DNA from: Liolophura sinensis
Lineage: Eukaryota > Mollusca > Polyplacophora > Chitonida > Chitonidae
Length of the DNA: 60,000 nt
Direction: 5' to 3'
Assembly: GCF_032854445.1 (NCBI RefSeq)
Contig: NC_088302.1
Span: 30,971,979 to 31,031,978 of the forward strand
Both the position numbers and the translations under genes were made by a program. Shown here one piece after another: positions 48,401-58,805 of this stretch. The notes under the pieces are model-generated. The model saw nothing but the letters and a program-made list of their open reading frames with translations. It made no database searches and had not been told where the DNA came from. Every line of letters starts with the position of its first letter. The first letter of the stretch is position 1.

Positions 48401-48664
48401 ATGTGGGACGCCTTGCAGGAGTACCCAGAGGCCAAAAAGATGCTCTCGGAAAAGGGCAAGCAAATTCTGCGAAAAGACAATTTGCTGGACGAAGAAGCAG
48501 CAAGGCGAGACGAAAGGAGACAACAGGCCTTCGACCAGAAAATAGACAATATGCTAGATATGATAATGGACTTGCAGGCTGACATGGCCTCCTTAGAGAA
48601 GTGTGTTCAGCAGTTGACCTCATCATCAACCTCTACCAAGGAGGTGAACCCCGAGGATACGTGA
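45316..48664 (+). CDS. Cyclic nucleotide-gated cation channel, CNGA-type (complete, four exons)
   Basis: Exons 45316-45477, 45789-45916, 46257-46468 and 47325-48664 join in frame to 613 residues. In order: a lysine-rich N-terminus (1-97), S1 and S2 in exon 3, S3 (about 189-203), S4 with spaced arginines (about 214-236), S5 (243-271), a pore loop with TTIGDEMVPE (307-316), S6 ending GNVGGVIANMN, a C-linker with WFDYTW, a cyclic nucleotide-binding domain (FSPGDY at 446, FGEVSTLNI, NRRTAS with the cGMP-favouring threonine at 508) and a C-terminal coiled coil (about 570-598) like the CLZ trimerisation helix of CNGA subunits. Such channels carry sensory currents in photoreceptors and chemosensory cells. 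The filter differs from the usual TIGETPPP; see the findings. The start is in a strong context (gccATGG). It is an alpha, not a beta, subunit by the CNBD and CLZ. Confidence 0.95.
45789..45916 (+). CDS. CNG channel exon 2
   Basis: 128 nt after ctttttcag, ending AAGAA before gtaagt; the split lysine codon is completed by exon 3. Starts with RRRQSKALS, a basic stretch with a possible kinase site. Confidence 0.82.
46257..46468 (+). CDS. CNG channel exon 3 (S1-S2)
   Basis: 212 nt between cttttcag and gtatgt. Encodes FWAEGIIDPSKQFIYYWMSV, the S1 helix, the extracellular loop and S2 up to DMFMQSRT. Confidence 0.93.
46548..46680 (-). mobile_element. Decayed SINE in channel intron 3
   Basis: tttattgatttgatttgtgt, cgccgtactgctgg, ggccggagagggaggca, gatttgaactcaca and gcattggtgaggggctgc follow the reversed SINE order with a large internal deletion. 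Confidence 0.65.
47325..48664 (+). CDS. CNG channel exon 4 (S3 to C-terminus)
   Basis: One exon of 1340 nt after ttctcccag encodes S3 to the stop TGA. A single long terminal exon carrying pore and nucleotide-binding domain is also the layout of vertebrate CNGA genes. The antisense open frames over it are shadows. Confidence 0.96.
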
Positions 48665-49440
48665 CTCTCAGCATATAGACACGCCTTGACAGTAGCGTGT
48701 AGCTGATATATACAGGGCAAATGTATAAAATCACTTTTCCAATGTATATCATCAAAGCAGCCGCCTTTCAGTCGCCAGGAGACACGGGGCGCAGGTTCAA
48801 AAGCGACCTTGAGCAGAGAATTTGTTGAGTTCCCCGCTCTTGTTGCTTGTGGTGAGAGTAAGGTCGACGGCGGTCTTGTGGCCGTTTGGGTGTTTATCGT
48901 TCCCTGTAGACCGATTGTCTTCCACGAATATGGTGTGCATATCTGCATGTATATATGTGTGAAAGTTTACCAGTAACTTGCCCATGGTTAGTTGTTTACC
49001 CTGGACACACCGTTTTTATCCGGGCACCCCGATTTCCTCCCGGCACCCAGGTTTCCTCCTGGTACTCTGGTTTCCCCCACCTATAGCACTGACCGCCATC
49101 ATATCAATGAAAGGTCTTGACTATGAGCAGAACTTCCATTTTTTATGGACATTGGTTGAACATTAAAATGAACCACGCACACATTAATTTATTGCATTAC
49201 ATGTAATCAAGACTTCACTCGAATTGAATATAAATGTTGCCAGGCTGTGCAATGCCTTGTGACATTTAATGACCATAGAGAGCCTGACATTTTATGTTAA
49301 TGTTTTTTTTTAATGTACACGTTATAGAACTGTATAATGACAATTCTCTTCTTGAACTTGAATTTTCATTTAACATATTTCATTTCATAACATAATGCTT
49401 ATAATTATGATGCATCCATATTTAAAAAAATAAATATTGA
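48665..49440 (+). other. Probable 3' untranslated region of the channel gene and following DNA
   Basis: Candidate polyadenylation signals are ATTAAA near 49163 and AATAAA at 49429-49434. Between 48985 and 49110 a repeat-like stretch (atttcctcccggcacccagg, gactttcc-type phrases, gaccgccatcatatcaatga) resembles the middle of the window's SINE. The true 3' end cannot be fixed from sequence. Confidence 0.4.
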
Positions 49441-51100
49441 CATTCGTTGACAGGAACGTTATATATGGTCTTATCAAACATTTTTGTGATTCAAGCAAAA
49501 TGCTAAATAATGTAGAGATCTAGAAAGAGTGATACTGGCATTGTCCAGTTCAGCACATCTTTTGTAGGACATAGTCGATCTATACCGTGAAAATACCATC
49601 AAAATCGGTATGCATCATCATTATCACTACATATACACGGAATAATGATTTACTCTGAAAAACAAATAATCTGTCAAAGGACCCCTTGCAACTAGATGGG
49701 AAATCGTCCCCATGTCGTCAGGTCGATCGCCAACCTGCTCACGGTGACAGATCGTCTGCGAAATGACGCAAGGGCTTACCCGGAATGCGGTTGAAGTTGT
49801 TATGTAACAGGTGTAGCCGATGAAATAGTCCAAACTAAAATATTCGTTGTTAACCATCAGCTTACTGTATGCCGTTAAATGCATAAGAAATTATCCTTTT
49901 CTGTCTAATGTTGGTATTTTTCCAATTTTGTCTTACGAATGCTCTCGGAAAAGTGTCTTTATTAGACATTTATTACGAAGCTAAACTGATAAACAGATGC
50001 CCCCTTTTTCAGTTTAATTGTGTAAGGATATGCTGTTAGCTGAAGTAAATAACGCTGAGCTTTTAATGGAAAAATACTGTAAATATATATAGATACATAA
50101 TAATATATTTAAATTTATCTACCATACAGCTTGACAGTATATGAACAAATTTAAAGATATTCTTGTGTGGTTCAAATTCATCCCCCCCCCCCTCACTTTA
50201 CCTCACTTTGTTAAACACTAAAAAAATTTAATCCATTGAGACTAATCGAACTCCTGTTCGACACAACTCTTTCAACGCATGCATGTTACCACTGGATCAA
50301 CGCGGACAATGGGTTAATAGCCACAAAATATTATGGTGAATGTAGAGTTCCTCTGACCTTTCAAATTATTTAATTTTTTTTTTCGATTTATAAACGTTTG
50401 ATTGCGTGAACCAACTGGATACTTCGTTATAACAAATATGTGGAAATCATTTTGGTTCACGTAATCATGTTCTATTAATTCAACATAACGATTCTATTAC
50501 ACTATATTACCGTGAGAATAACACAACATTATGTTATAATAACAGAACACATTCTAGCATCACTCAGACAACAGACTTTCTGTTAACTTTGGCATACTAA
50601 GTGTGCGCATCTAACAGACTAAACAGGCGCTTGGGATGAGAACAGCTTCTTGAAAAACATGATTTGTAAGTTTTTAAAAAGTTAAACGAAAATGTAATTT
50701 TCTGAAATCCTTGGTCTTTGACGACTACATGATAAATCCATTTTACTATCGAAAATACCATTAAATAAGACATACGGTAATATGATATAGGCGGACAAAA
50801 ATGACATCATGCGGACAGTTAATGACTGCGTATAGGTGTATGTTTTGGTTTCCTCCCACATATTTCCATCACAAATTTCAACTTTTATGTGCTTATTTGC
50901 ACCGGTTGTAAAAAGCCTTTTGCACGGCAGATGCTTCAGAATGAAAATGAAGATCTGCGTATAGGAGGGTAGATCCCTATGGTGCTCTTAACATCTTTGA
51001 GAGTTACGACCGGTCAGCAATACAGACATGCATACCGGACATACTCATTTAGATTGTTTGAATGTATGTTTGTATGTACGATTGAGGTTGAACGTTATGA
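49440..51100. other. Intergenic stretch, nothing recognised
   Basis: AT-rich sequence with a C tract near 50181. No coding pattern, array or SINE is seen. Confidence 0.5.
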
Positions 51101-51179
51101 TTTTTAAGTCATATGACCACTAGGAATCATTGGGTGTGTGTACATATGTTGTGTCTTCTTGTGGCAAGGCGAGTCGATG

Positions 51180-51360
51180 CTGCCAAAGTGCATGTTGAAG
51201 ACACCAGACATGACACCTCACCCAGTCACATTATACTCACACCAGACCAACCAGTCATGTTTCCTTGCACTAACCTTTCAGTGCTGAGCGCCAAGCGAAG
51301 CAGCAGCAAGAACCATTTTTAAAGAATTTGGAATGACCCGATCGGGTTTGATTCTGGGGC
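51180..51360. repeat. Dispersed repeat family, copy 2
   Basis: Matches the copy at 12640-12860 in the same orientation: gaagacaccagacatgacac, cacccagtcacattatactc, gtttccttgcactaaccttt, gctgagcgccaagc. Both end in a ttaaag..tttgg-(t/a)at phrase followed by a gaccc(g/a) segment. Confidence 0.65.
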
Positions 51361-52149
51361 CTCTGGACTTCGAGTGAGTGAGAGCTCACTTAACGTTCTA
51401 GTTTACATAACGAAGGTGTGAAATGTGAAGCCGGTTCCATACTTCTTCCTCCGCATGCGCCGCTCTCTGCGTCCTAATTTCGTACTTTATGTACTTTCTT
51501 CATTAGTTCTTTATGGCTTGTATTGAACATTGTTTTGGAAATTGGTCGTGCGATTGTTAACCTATAAAACTTAAATTATGACTGACAAAGCTATATGACT
51601 GTCTGTGTCGACGCCTCGATAAATACATAAAGGACGGGTATTTATGGTTATGATAACAAATGGACAAGAAGAACATAAATGCTGTACACAGTTAACCATA
51701 TATTGTGAGATCTATATGACTGCAAATTTAAATCTGAAAACAGACAAATAAAGAAAACGCTACAATAAAAACACATTGTTTTAGACCTAGATGTTGACAT
51801 CTTCCGTTGAACCACTTCCGTAAACTTTCCGCACCATCACTCCTCTAAAAGTCAACTGTTGTATTATTGGACAAACATTCTTCTTGTTCCACATCCGCAT
51901 CTGCTGTCCGCTTTCCACATCCACTTTCATTCGCGCTCTACGTTCACAAGCAATCATCGTTCGCGTTCACATCCACTTAAATTCTCACAAGTATGCATGT
52001 ATAACGTAGGTCATCGTCTTTACCACAAGCAGTCCATATCCACCATCATCTCTCCACACCCTTCTCTCCTACGCTCTGCTCTCCCTCTGTCATCCACGCC
52101 ATCTACTTCCTGTGCCAATGTCGGGAGTGAAGGCGGTTTCTAGCCATTT

Positions 52150-52625
52150 CTCTCCATTTTCATTTCTAGTCTTTGTAAATCCGTCGCTGTTCTTCATCAG
52201 CCTTCTCCTTTCTGGCTACGGCTTGCCTCTGCCTTGCTGATGTGATGCCGGCCTTCCCTTTCACTCGCCGCAATGTATCCTTCCTCAGTCGGCTGGAATT
52301 TGACATCCGCTTGTCCAGATCAGCTTTTACTTTGTCTCACTCATATTTCAGCTCAATAGGGTTCAACAGCCGCGGCTTCCCAGATGGGTAGGGTTACCAT
52401 CCGGTGACACGAAAAATGCTACACTACCATTGTCTTTTTCCTCCGATCTTAACACTCCATCTTCTTTTGAGTTTTTTGAGGACCTCTTCCTCCGACTCCC
52501 TCTTGCGGGGCTCCTCAAAGTGCTGCTTGGATGGAGAAAGGCAAATAAATCCTCTCCACCATTGTAACTTCACCTTCTGAAGATACGTTCTCTTCCTCCA
52601 ACAGAGCAATCCGATTCCTCTTCCT
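52150..52625 (-). pseudogene. Possible degenerate coding relic rich in charged residues
   Basis: On the minus strand, broken frames read like protein: EEPRKRESEEEVLKKLKRRW in one frame (near 52430-52520) and, after a frame change, DLDKRMSNSSRLRKDTLRR followed by ARQRQAVARKEKADEEQRR (near 52175-52330). Stops and shifts separate them. The repetitive Arg/Lys/Glu composition could also arise by chance from a purine-rich strand. I do not recognise the family. Confidence 0.3.
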
Positions 52626-53344
52626 TTTGGAATTTTTTTTGAATTTATATTTATCAGTGACGTTGAACTATAGGTTCACGCATGATTAAAGCTTCCAACA
52701 GCATTCCTGTTCGTTGCATATGTAGCAAATATGCGCATTGGTAACAGGCCACATGACCTCATTGTCCACGTCACGTGGTGTATATTGACCAATCAGTTTA
52801 CGTTAAACTCATTTCCACCTGAAAAAGTGAATTGATGTCACAAATGAACAAAACAATGGGAGACTCGAGGACGAGCTACACAGAAGGTCTAAATGACAGT
52901 GGAATACATTGTTTTCTTCTGTAAAGTTGCAGTGCGTGTGTACTTCATATGTTTTATGGGCACACATACAACGATAACTGTGACGCAATGAAGGAAAGAA
53001 AAAATGAATTCACAGTTTTGGACCGACTTCATACAAGCGGGAAGGAGTGTCATATATGGGCCTCCTGTTGTCTTTGAACGTCACAGTTACCAAATAAACC
53101 TTTCCGGGCCGTCAATCAATAACATGCATTTGGCCAATCAAACTCAATATTGTTGCATATTTAGTGAAACCAGACATCCTACACATGGGTTGCAACTGCA
53201 CCTTCAATATTTATAGGAAATATACATATACAAATACCAAAAAGTAGAGGGTGGTGTTATTTTCTTCTCAAAAACGTGATGTGAATGAACAGGGAATACA
53301 GTTAGTTCTCCAGAACATACACGATAATCGCCAAGTTGTTCCAG

Positions 53345-53560
53345 GTCCAATACTGCCAGCGCGGAGCGATGACCCAAGAGCCTCTCACCAAAGCGGCTCT
53401 TGCTGACTTCCTCACCCGTCGTACGAAGGAAGGTATTCTGACGACCTGCGGCTGGTTGATTTCCTTTGGGCTCTGCTTAGTTTCCTGTCAACATACTCCT
53501 GGCCGCAGTCGTAGAGATGAAATATTCTTCAGTACCGCGTAAAACATCACTGAAACAAGT
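53345..53560 (+). mobile_element. tRNA-derived SINE, decayed copy
   Basis: gcgatgacccaagagcctct, gacgacctgcggctggttga, tggccgcagtcgtagagatg and cagtaccgcgtaaaacatca run in the forward SINE order. Confidence 0.8.
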
Positions 53561-54487
53561 CAAATACAATACTGTCCGCGTGTTTTGCATGATATGCACG
53601 TGTATCCGCGGTACAGTATTCAACCACTTGACTGATTACGGCTAAACCTTATATCGTTTCAGATGTGCCGGTGTTGTGGCTGACTGTTTATCGAATTAAA
53701 GATATGTATATTGCTGTGTCTCATTTATATAGATTATTGTATGTGTAATATATATAAGTTTCAATTCAAATTAATGAATCGTTTTTAATTAAAAAAAAGT
53801 CCAAAACAGGACCACCATTTCATTTAAAAAGAGGAACCAAGCGTGATAGGAATTTAAACTTGATATGAAATTGCTATGATGACGGCACATATCAAGTTTA
53901 AATTCAATATGACGAACTGTTTTCGAAGTCCGGGAAACTGTCCAAGTCTAAACAAGACAAAAAATATTTCGCGAAAATGCGCACAAAGGTCAGAAACTCG
54001 AAGTTGGTCTGTAACTCATAATGGTAAAACAATGGACCAAGTTTCAATTCAATACGATGAACCGGTCGTGAGGAATATAACTTAGGCTGATTTCTGACGA
54101 ACTGATGGGGACAGATTGGCTACAAGTGTAGTCCCATCCGGTAAAATGAAGGGCCAATGTGACCAAAGGCCAACATACGTTTCTGTCCTAGTCACGTTTC
54201 TCAGCACAATATATGCGGTGTTCTGACATGCGCAAAATGCTGCGTAAAGCAAGCCAAGGATATCATCATTGATGACGTTTATTTAGACACAAATGGTTTT
54301 GCACACTAATAAAAAGTGTACCGGTATAGCTGTCTATCGCGCCAAAATGAAGAAACAACCATACACAAACAACAATTCAGATCTGAATTTATTCTTTGTC
54401 CCATACGATGATACGAACGTGTATTATTAAACTCAAGTGGTGTCTTTGTCACATTTACAACAACAGCTTCCGAACAAGTTTTAAAAA

Positions 54488-54690
54488 TGATTTACCTGAT
54501 TGGTGTTTAAGGCTGTACTCAAGAATTTTTCACTTATACCATGTCAATCAATTCCATGGGTTGTGGAATCGGAGTATACCACAGACCGTCACCGGGTTCC
54601 AGATAAACCTCCTGACTTCATAAATAATCTGCAATCAAAGCAGGAAGTTGGATTCGAACCTGCGTGACCTCATTGGTGAAGTACCTGACA
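54488..54690 (-). mobile_element. tRNA-derived SINE, decayed copy
   Basis: tttacctgattggtgtttaa, ggctgtactcaagaattttt and, at the other end, ggaagttggattcgaacctg with a B-box-like segment, in reversed order. Confidence 0.75.
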
Positions 54691-55575
54691 GCAGCAGTGA
54701 GCAAGTTCCATAACGGTGTGAGCCAGTAAGAAAAATATTTGAGCATTTTTGTCACTAATGGAAAGTATATTCTACCTTTCAAGGGCTCATTCTAAACATG
54801 GATGGAACAAGTGTGTCGTGATATGAACAAATGACAAATCACCATCCCAATTGAGCTTCATGCAAATACGCCCAAGACATGCACAGCAGTATTAACAAAA
54901 CTAAGTAATTCAAAGACCTGGTGTGACAACAATCACTGGCTATGAGTTATCCTGGAAAGTCACAGTGAAAGTTGAATTGCACCAATGTTCTGTCCATGAT
55001 GCACCTTGAGGGAGAACCCAAATGTCAGAATTAAACAAGCGAACTCAACATGTTCAGATGCATGTCTGGACCAAGGATCACGAAGCAATCTTACAGTTCA
55101 GTCAAAATTTCAGATCACTTTAAAAGTGTTATTTCTGATGTAACCAAATAAAGTCTGGATATTATGACTCAAGTCTAAGGTTGCTTTGTGATCCCGAGGA
55201 CAGGTGATTTAAATGAAAGAGAGCTAAGTGAGAAGTTAATAGCTCACACAATTCCTTTAAATGTGAAACAAAGCTAAAAAAAAAAACTAAGAAAAAAAAA
55301 AGGTAAGGTTCCTCTAACAACTGAAAGTTATGTGAAAAATACTTTTTGATTTCTTGCCCAAGAGTAAAAGGATACTGAAATAATGTTCACAAAAATGTCT
55401 GCTAGACAACACAAGAAAAGTGATGTCACATCAGAGTAGCCTGCCACTGGCAGTATCGTTTAACTTTGCCTAAATAAGCCTATTTTTTAAATAGTTTTCT
55501 GAACCATACTTTCGTTAACTTTCTTTCACCTTAAAATACTGTGTATCTTGGAAACCAATGCCTGAGTACAGATGA

Positions 55576-56215
55576 TCACTTTTCGCCTACATCAAGAATA
55601 GCATCTACCAAATTACCGTTTTTCTTTAATGCTCTGATGGCGTCATTTCTCTCAATGTTCAACTGTTTCATGAGAACCTCGATGTCGACCTTGTGGACAT
55701 TATCATCAGGAACAGCCGGGTCTCCAAGAGCAAGAAACACAGCCTTGTTCTGTAGACATGGCTGTATAGTGTCTTTTGTTAGTTTCCTACCCTTGTGTAT
55801 CAGCTGGAGTTTGTCTAAAGGTATACATGTTAACGATGACAAGTACTTCCACACATCCTCGCCATTCCAAGAAGGTTGTACTGCAACTGTCTGTCTGTTC
55901 TTATTGTGTCTGATGATGATATCACAGGTTGCTATTGAAGCTTCTATCTTAGGAACGTCATACATAAATTTGTCATGGCACAAGTAGGAGAATCCTGGGC
56001 CTCTGCACTTTGACTTGTCTGTGTCTTCAGCTCTCTGATCATGGTGGCTAAAACTAAAACTCGTTGAAGATACTTGTAAGTTAGTTTTGTTTTTTCCCTC
56101 CTGATTATCTGGATGTGATGTTTGCAAATTGTCTACTGATATCTTGGGATGATTTCTTTCTTGTTTGCAGTCAGTCTTGTGACAACCCCAATCCTTTATT
56201 TGACACTCCCGAGAG
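55576..56215 (-). CDS. MYND-UBL-UBA gene exon 2
   Basis: 640 nt after the acceptor gatttccttctag. It completes the MYND finger, then a polar linker (residues 45-124), the ubiquitin-like fold and the UBA, and ends TGA at 55576. The open frame runs upstream of the usual candidate starts as far as the splice site. Confidence 0.9.
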
Positions 56216-57121
56216 CTAGAAGGAAATCAATAAATAATTATTAATTAATATTTATTTTTTTTGGAAGGTAGTTTTGAAAACTGTTTACAATATGTGCAGT
56301 AGACCTATTTGCCAATTAAATGGGGTGGCATGATTTTCATAAAATATTTCTGTCTATAGTAACTCTTTTCATATATTTGATTGCAGCACTGAAATACAAG
56401 CCCAAAGCTAGCTAAGACTCTACAATAGTACATGTATCAGCTGATATACAAGTGCCCCCTTACTAAAATCAGCAAGAGCTGCATTCGCAAAAGATACATG
56501 ATTTGAATTTTATTCGCTGCAAAACTAAATATGAATTTTAGTTACAAAACATAACTTCATTGGCAAAGCATAATTTGAATTTTATTCGCAAAAAATATTT
56601 TGAATGTTACTCGCAAAGCCTAATTTGAACTTAAATCACAAAATATAATTTGAACTTTATCAAATAAGATCTAATTAGCCTTGAAGTTCTACACGTACAC
56701 ATGTACTTATTGGGTTGGCTGAGTAACTTGAATACTGCCCTGGACCGTTCAATCAAAGCAGCTGGGGGCACTGTCAAAGCATGAAAGTAAAATATTTTAC
56801 CTTCATGGCCAGATACAGTACTGTAGCTCACTTTTTTTTACATGCTCAATGACGGAGAGTTATTGGGTAAAAACTAACAAAATCGGTCCAGTAACTTGAA
56901 CTGTTTAGGCACGGATGTTGCAGCCAGGCGGCGATTTGATCGGCGAGAGTTGAGAGTTGCTTCCTTGGCAACAACATTGTTACATTATTTTGCACATATT
57001 AACCTTTGGTTTAAAGACAACAACAAAAATTCCCTTACCAATAATATATTTTTAAACATCTTGTACAGCGTTTCATAACGGGTAGCTCAGCTTTACACAG
57101 GCGACAAGGCAGAGATGACAT
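55576..57121 (-). CDS. MYND zinc finger + ubiquitin-like + HYPK/NAC-type UBA protein (complete, two exons)
   Basis: Exon 1 (57121-57039) and exon 2 (56215-55576) join through a split cysteine codon (TG|C) to 240 residues. Residues 6-44 form a complete MYND finger: C6, C9, C19, C22, C28, C32, H40, C44, with the typical ECQIKDWGCHKTDC end. Residues 125-193 look like a ubiquitin fold (CDIIIRH, QTVAVQP, LQLIHKGRKL); there is no terminal diglycine, so it is not a conjugated modifier. Residues 204-238 (VDIEVLMKQLNIERNDAIRA and onward) resemble the UBA of HYPK and nascent-polypeptide-complex alpha. MYND fingers bind proline-rich peptides and UBA/UBL domains link to ubiquitin or ribosome partners, so an adaptor role in protein quality control is a guess. 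ATG 57121 is the first in the exon frame. I recognise the domains but not a named protein with this order. Confidence 0.87.
56216..57038. other. Intron of the MYND-UBL-UBA gene
   Basis: 823 bp. Between about 56490 and 56650 a loose repeat (gcaaa...taatttgaattttattc) occurs four or five times. Nothing coding is seen. Confidence 0.7.
57039..57121 (-). CDS. MYND-UBL-UBA gene exon 1
   Basis: 83 nt encoding MSSLPCRLCKAELPVMKRCT and RCLKIYY, ending TG before the donor gtaaggg. It carries the first four zinc ligands of the MYND finger. It is too short to stand out by itself; the exact completion of the finger across the junction is the proof. Confidence 0.87.
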
Positions 57122-57439
57122 CGTGAAGTTTCGCTTCTGCTGTTGTTGTTGTTCCAATGTGCATTAGCACGACTGGCGGACGGAGTTGGGAACATGATAA
57201 AGGGAGACAAGTTATGCAGACACCAGCATAAAGTACAATTGATAAAGTAAAAACATCACTTAATTTATCGTACTATGTACACGGTAAATTGCACTATTAC
57301 TTCTCTACAACTCCATATTTAAGCATAGTGGTAGAATCTATTCTATCTCCATTGTATAAGCTAATTGCCACATTGTTGCATAGCGGTTTAAGTAGTTAAC
57401 GGTATGCATAATATTCCTATATGTAAATCCATGGTGTTG

Positions 57440-57740
57440 GCAAGTTTCATTAGTATGCAAAGATGTTAACGTTGACGTCACGACACACTTTCACCACGTT
57501 CTCCAGCGACAAGACGTCATCCATGTGACATTCCACGCATGTGACGTAAAAATGTGCAGTGACGTGGCGTCCATGCGTCTGTTTGTGGGATAAAAAGATC
57601 ACAAGGTCGTCCATTTGTAATCAGCCTTCTGTGTAATTTTCCTGGAGGTACGTGTAGCCCTACATTTGATAGATTTGGTCGATTCTCCAGCGTATTTAGG
57701 CCTACAGAAATCACGGTGTCAAATTATCTATTCAAGGAGG
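57440..57740. promoter_or_regulatory. Shared upstream region of the MYND gene and the SLC7 gene
   Basis: A perfect CRE TGACGTCA at 57473-57480 is followed by aagacgtcatcc near 57511, atgtgacgtaaa near 57540 and agtgacgtggcg near 57558. It lies between two divergent genes. A good donor (caaggag|gtaagt, exon side ending 57739) followed by the acceptor at 58781-58782 suggests that the SLC7 transcript starts here with a non-coding exon. Confidence 0.45.
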
Positions 57741-57892
57741 TAAGTATATTTGGTAAATATACGTCTGCATGTATGTGTGCGGGCATACTCAACACTGCAC
57801 TAGTGCCATTTTTTTTTATTTTTATCAGTACACGTACACAGGGCGTTAATCTCTGTCCATTTGTCTACATTCTCCTACTCCTTGACTGACGA

Positions 57893-58065
57893 ATTTATTA
57901 ATTTATTTGATTGGTGTTTTGTGCGGAACTCAAGAATATTTCACTTATACGATGGCAACCAGCAATATGATGGGAGACAACCGGGCAGGACACGAGGGAG
58001 ACCCAGGACCGTCCGCAGGTTGCAGTAACACCTTCCCTACTACGGCGGGAGAAGATGTCGAATTT
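57893..58065 (-). mobile_element. tRNA-derived SINE in the probable first SLC7 intron
   Basis: attaatttatttgattggtg, gcggaactcaagaatatttc, gcttatacg-type core, agacaaccgggcaggacacg and ggaccgtccgcaggttgcag run in the reversed SINE order. Confidence 0.82.
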
Positions 58066-58805
58066 TTGCGCCGGACGTAACGCCCGGCCATGTTAGCATG
58101 TATATTTCGTCACCATGGCAAATGCACTGAGCATATAGTGTTGCTACAGCTTTGTAAGAGGGTCCCCAAAATAGGCTTATGAACATGTATACAGTGTATT
58201 CAGTGACAATCATTCTATTTTACCAAATTCAATGAGTCACACGAATCTGCCCAGGTTCCTTCTAGATAAATTTAACCAAGAAATATTCTTGAGTATAGTC
58301 CTATACGGGTTACGTTAACCAACACTGAGACAATTGCCCTCAAAATTCGCATGACAAAAAGGATTTTTTGAAAGGCAAACAACATTCATCAGACATTACT
58401 TTAATTAATTGAAATTTTTTCAGTAGAGGATATCATATTATTTCTTGCAAATCAACCATGAAAGATCTATCAAGGTGAAAAGAACTGTCAAAATCAGGCA
58501 AATGAGTATATCAAATGCAACATGTGATATATACGAACTGTAAGGGGCTAGAGGCTATATGCCTATATTTTGTGGTTGTGTTTGTGTGACTTGGATTTTC
58601 GTGATCTGGCCTGAATAACTTCATTGTTCTAACTTCTAGGATGTCATATGAAAACTTGTATGCTGTTCATTTTGGCACGACAGCTTAACCCTGACATAAA
58701 CCTTTGAAATAGTTTCGTCTCCTTGAAGCTTTTAAGTCATGTTATATAGAACGCATGTCTGATGTGTGTTGTCTCAATGCAGTTACTTGGTGAGGCAGAT
58801 GAAAT

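Larger units (their letters stand above)
52640..55570. other. Intergenic stretch with two SINEs, no gene supported
   Basis: Lies between the channel gene and the convergent MYND gene. Open frames of 60-75 codons within it show no family. The last 300 bp or so would include the 3' untranslated region of the MYND gene on the minus strand. Confidence 0.5.

Noticed and set aside
47963-48523. 186-codon open frame on the minus strand
   Set aside because: Antisense shadow of the C-linker and nucleotide-binding region of the CNG channel.
55541-55987. 148-codon open frame on the plus strand
   Set aside because: It is antisense to exon 2 of the MYND-UBL-UBA gene, which has recognisable domains and a precise splice junction.
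56125-56127. A start for the MYND-UBL-UBA protein within exon 2
   Set aside because: The codon there is TTG, and the frame stays open upstream to a good acceptor at 56216 that joins exactly to the first half of the MYND finger.
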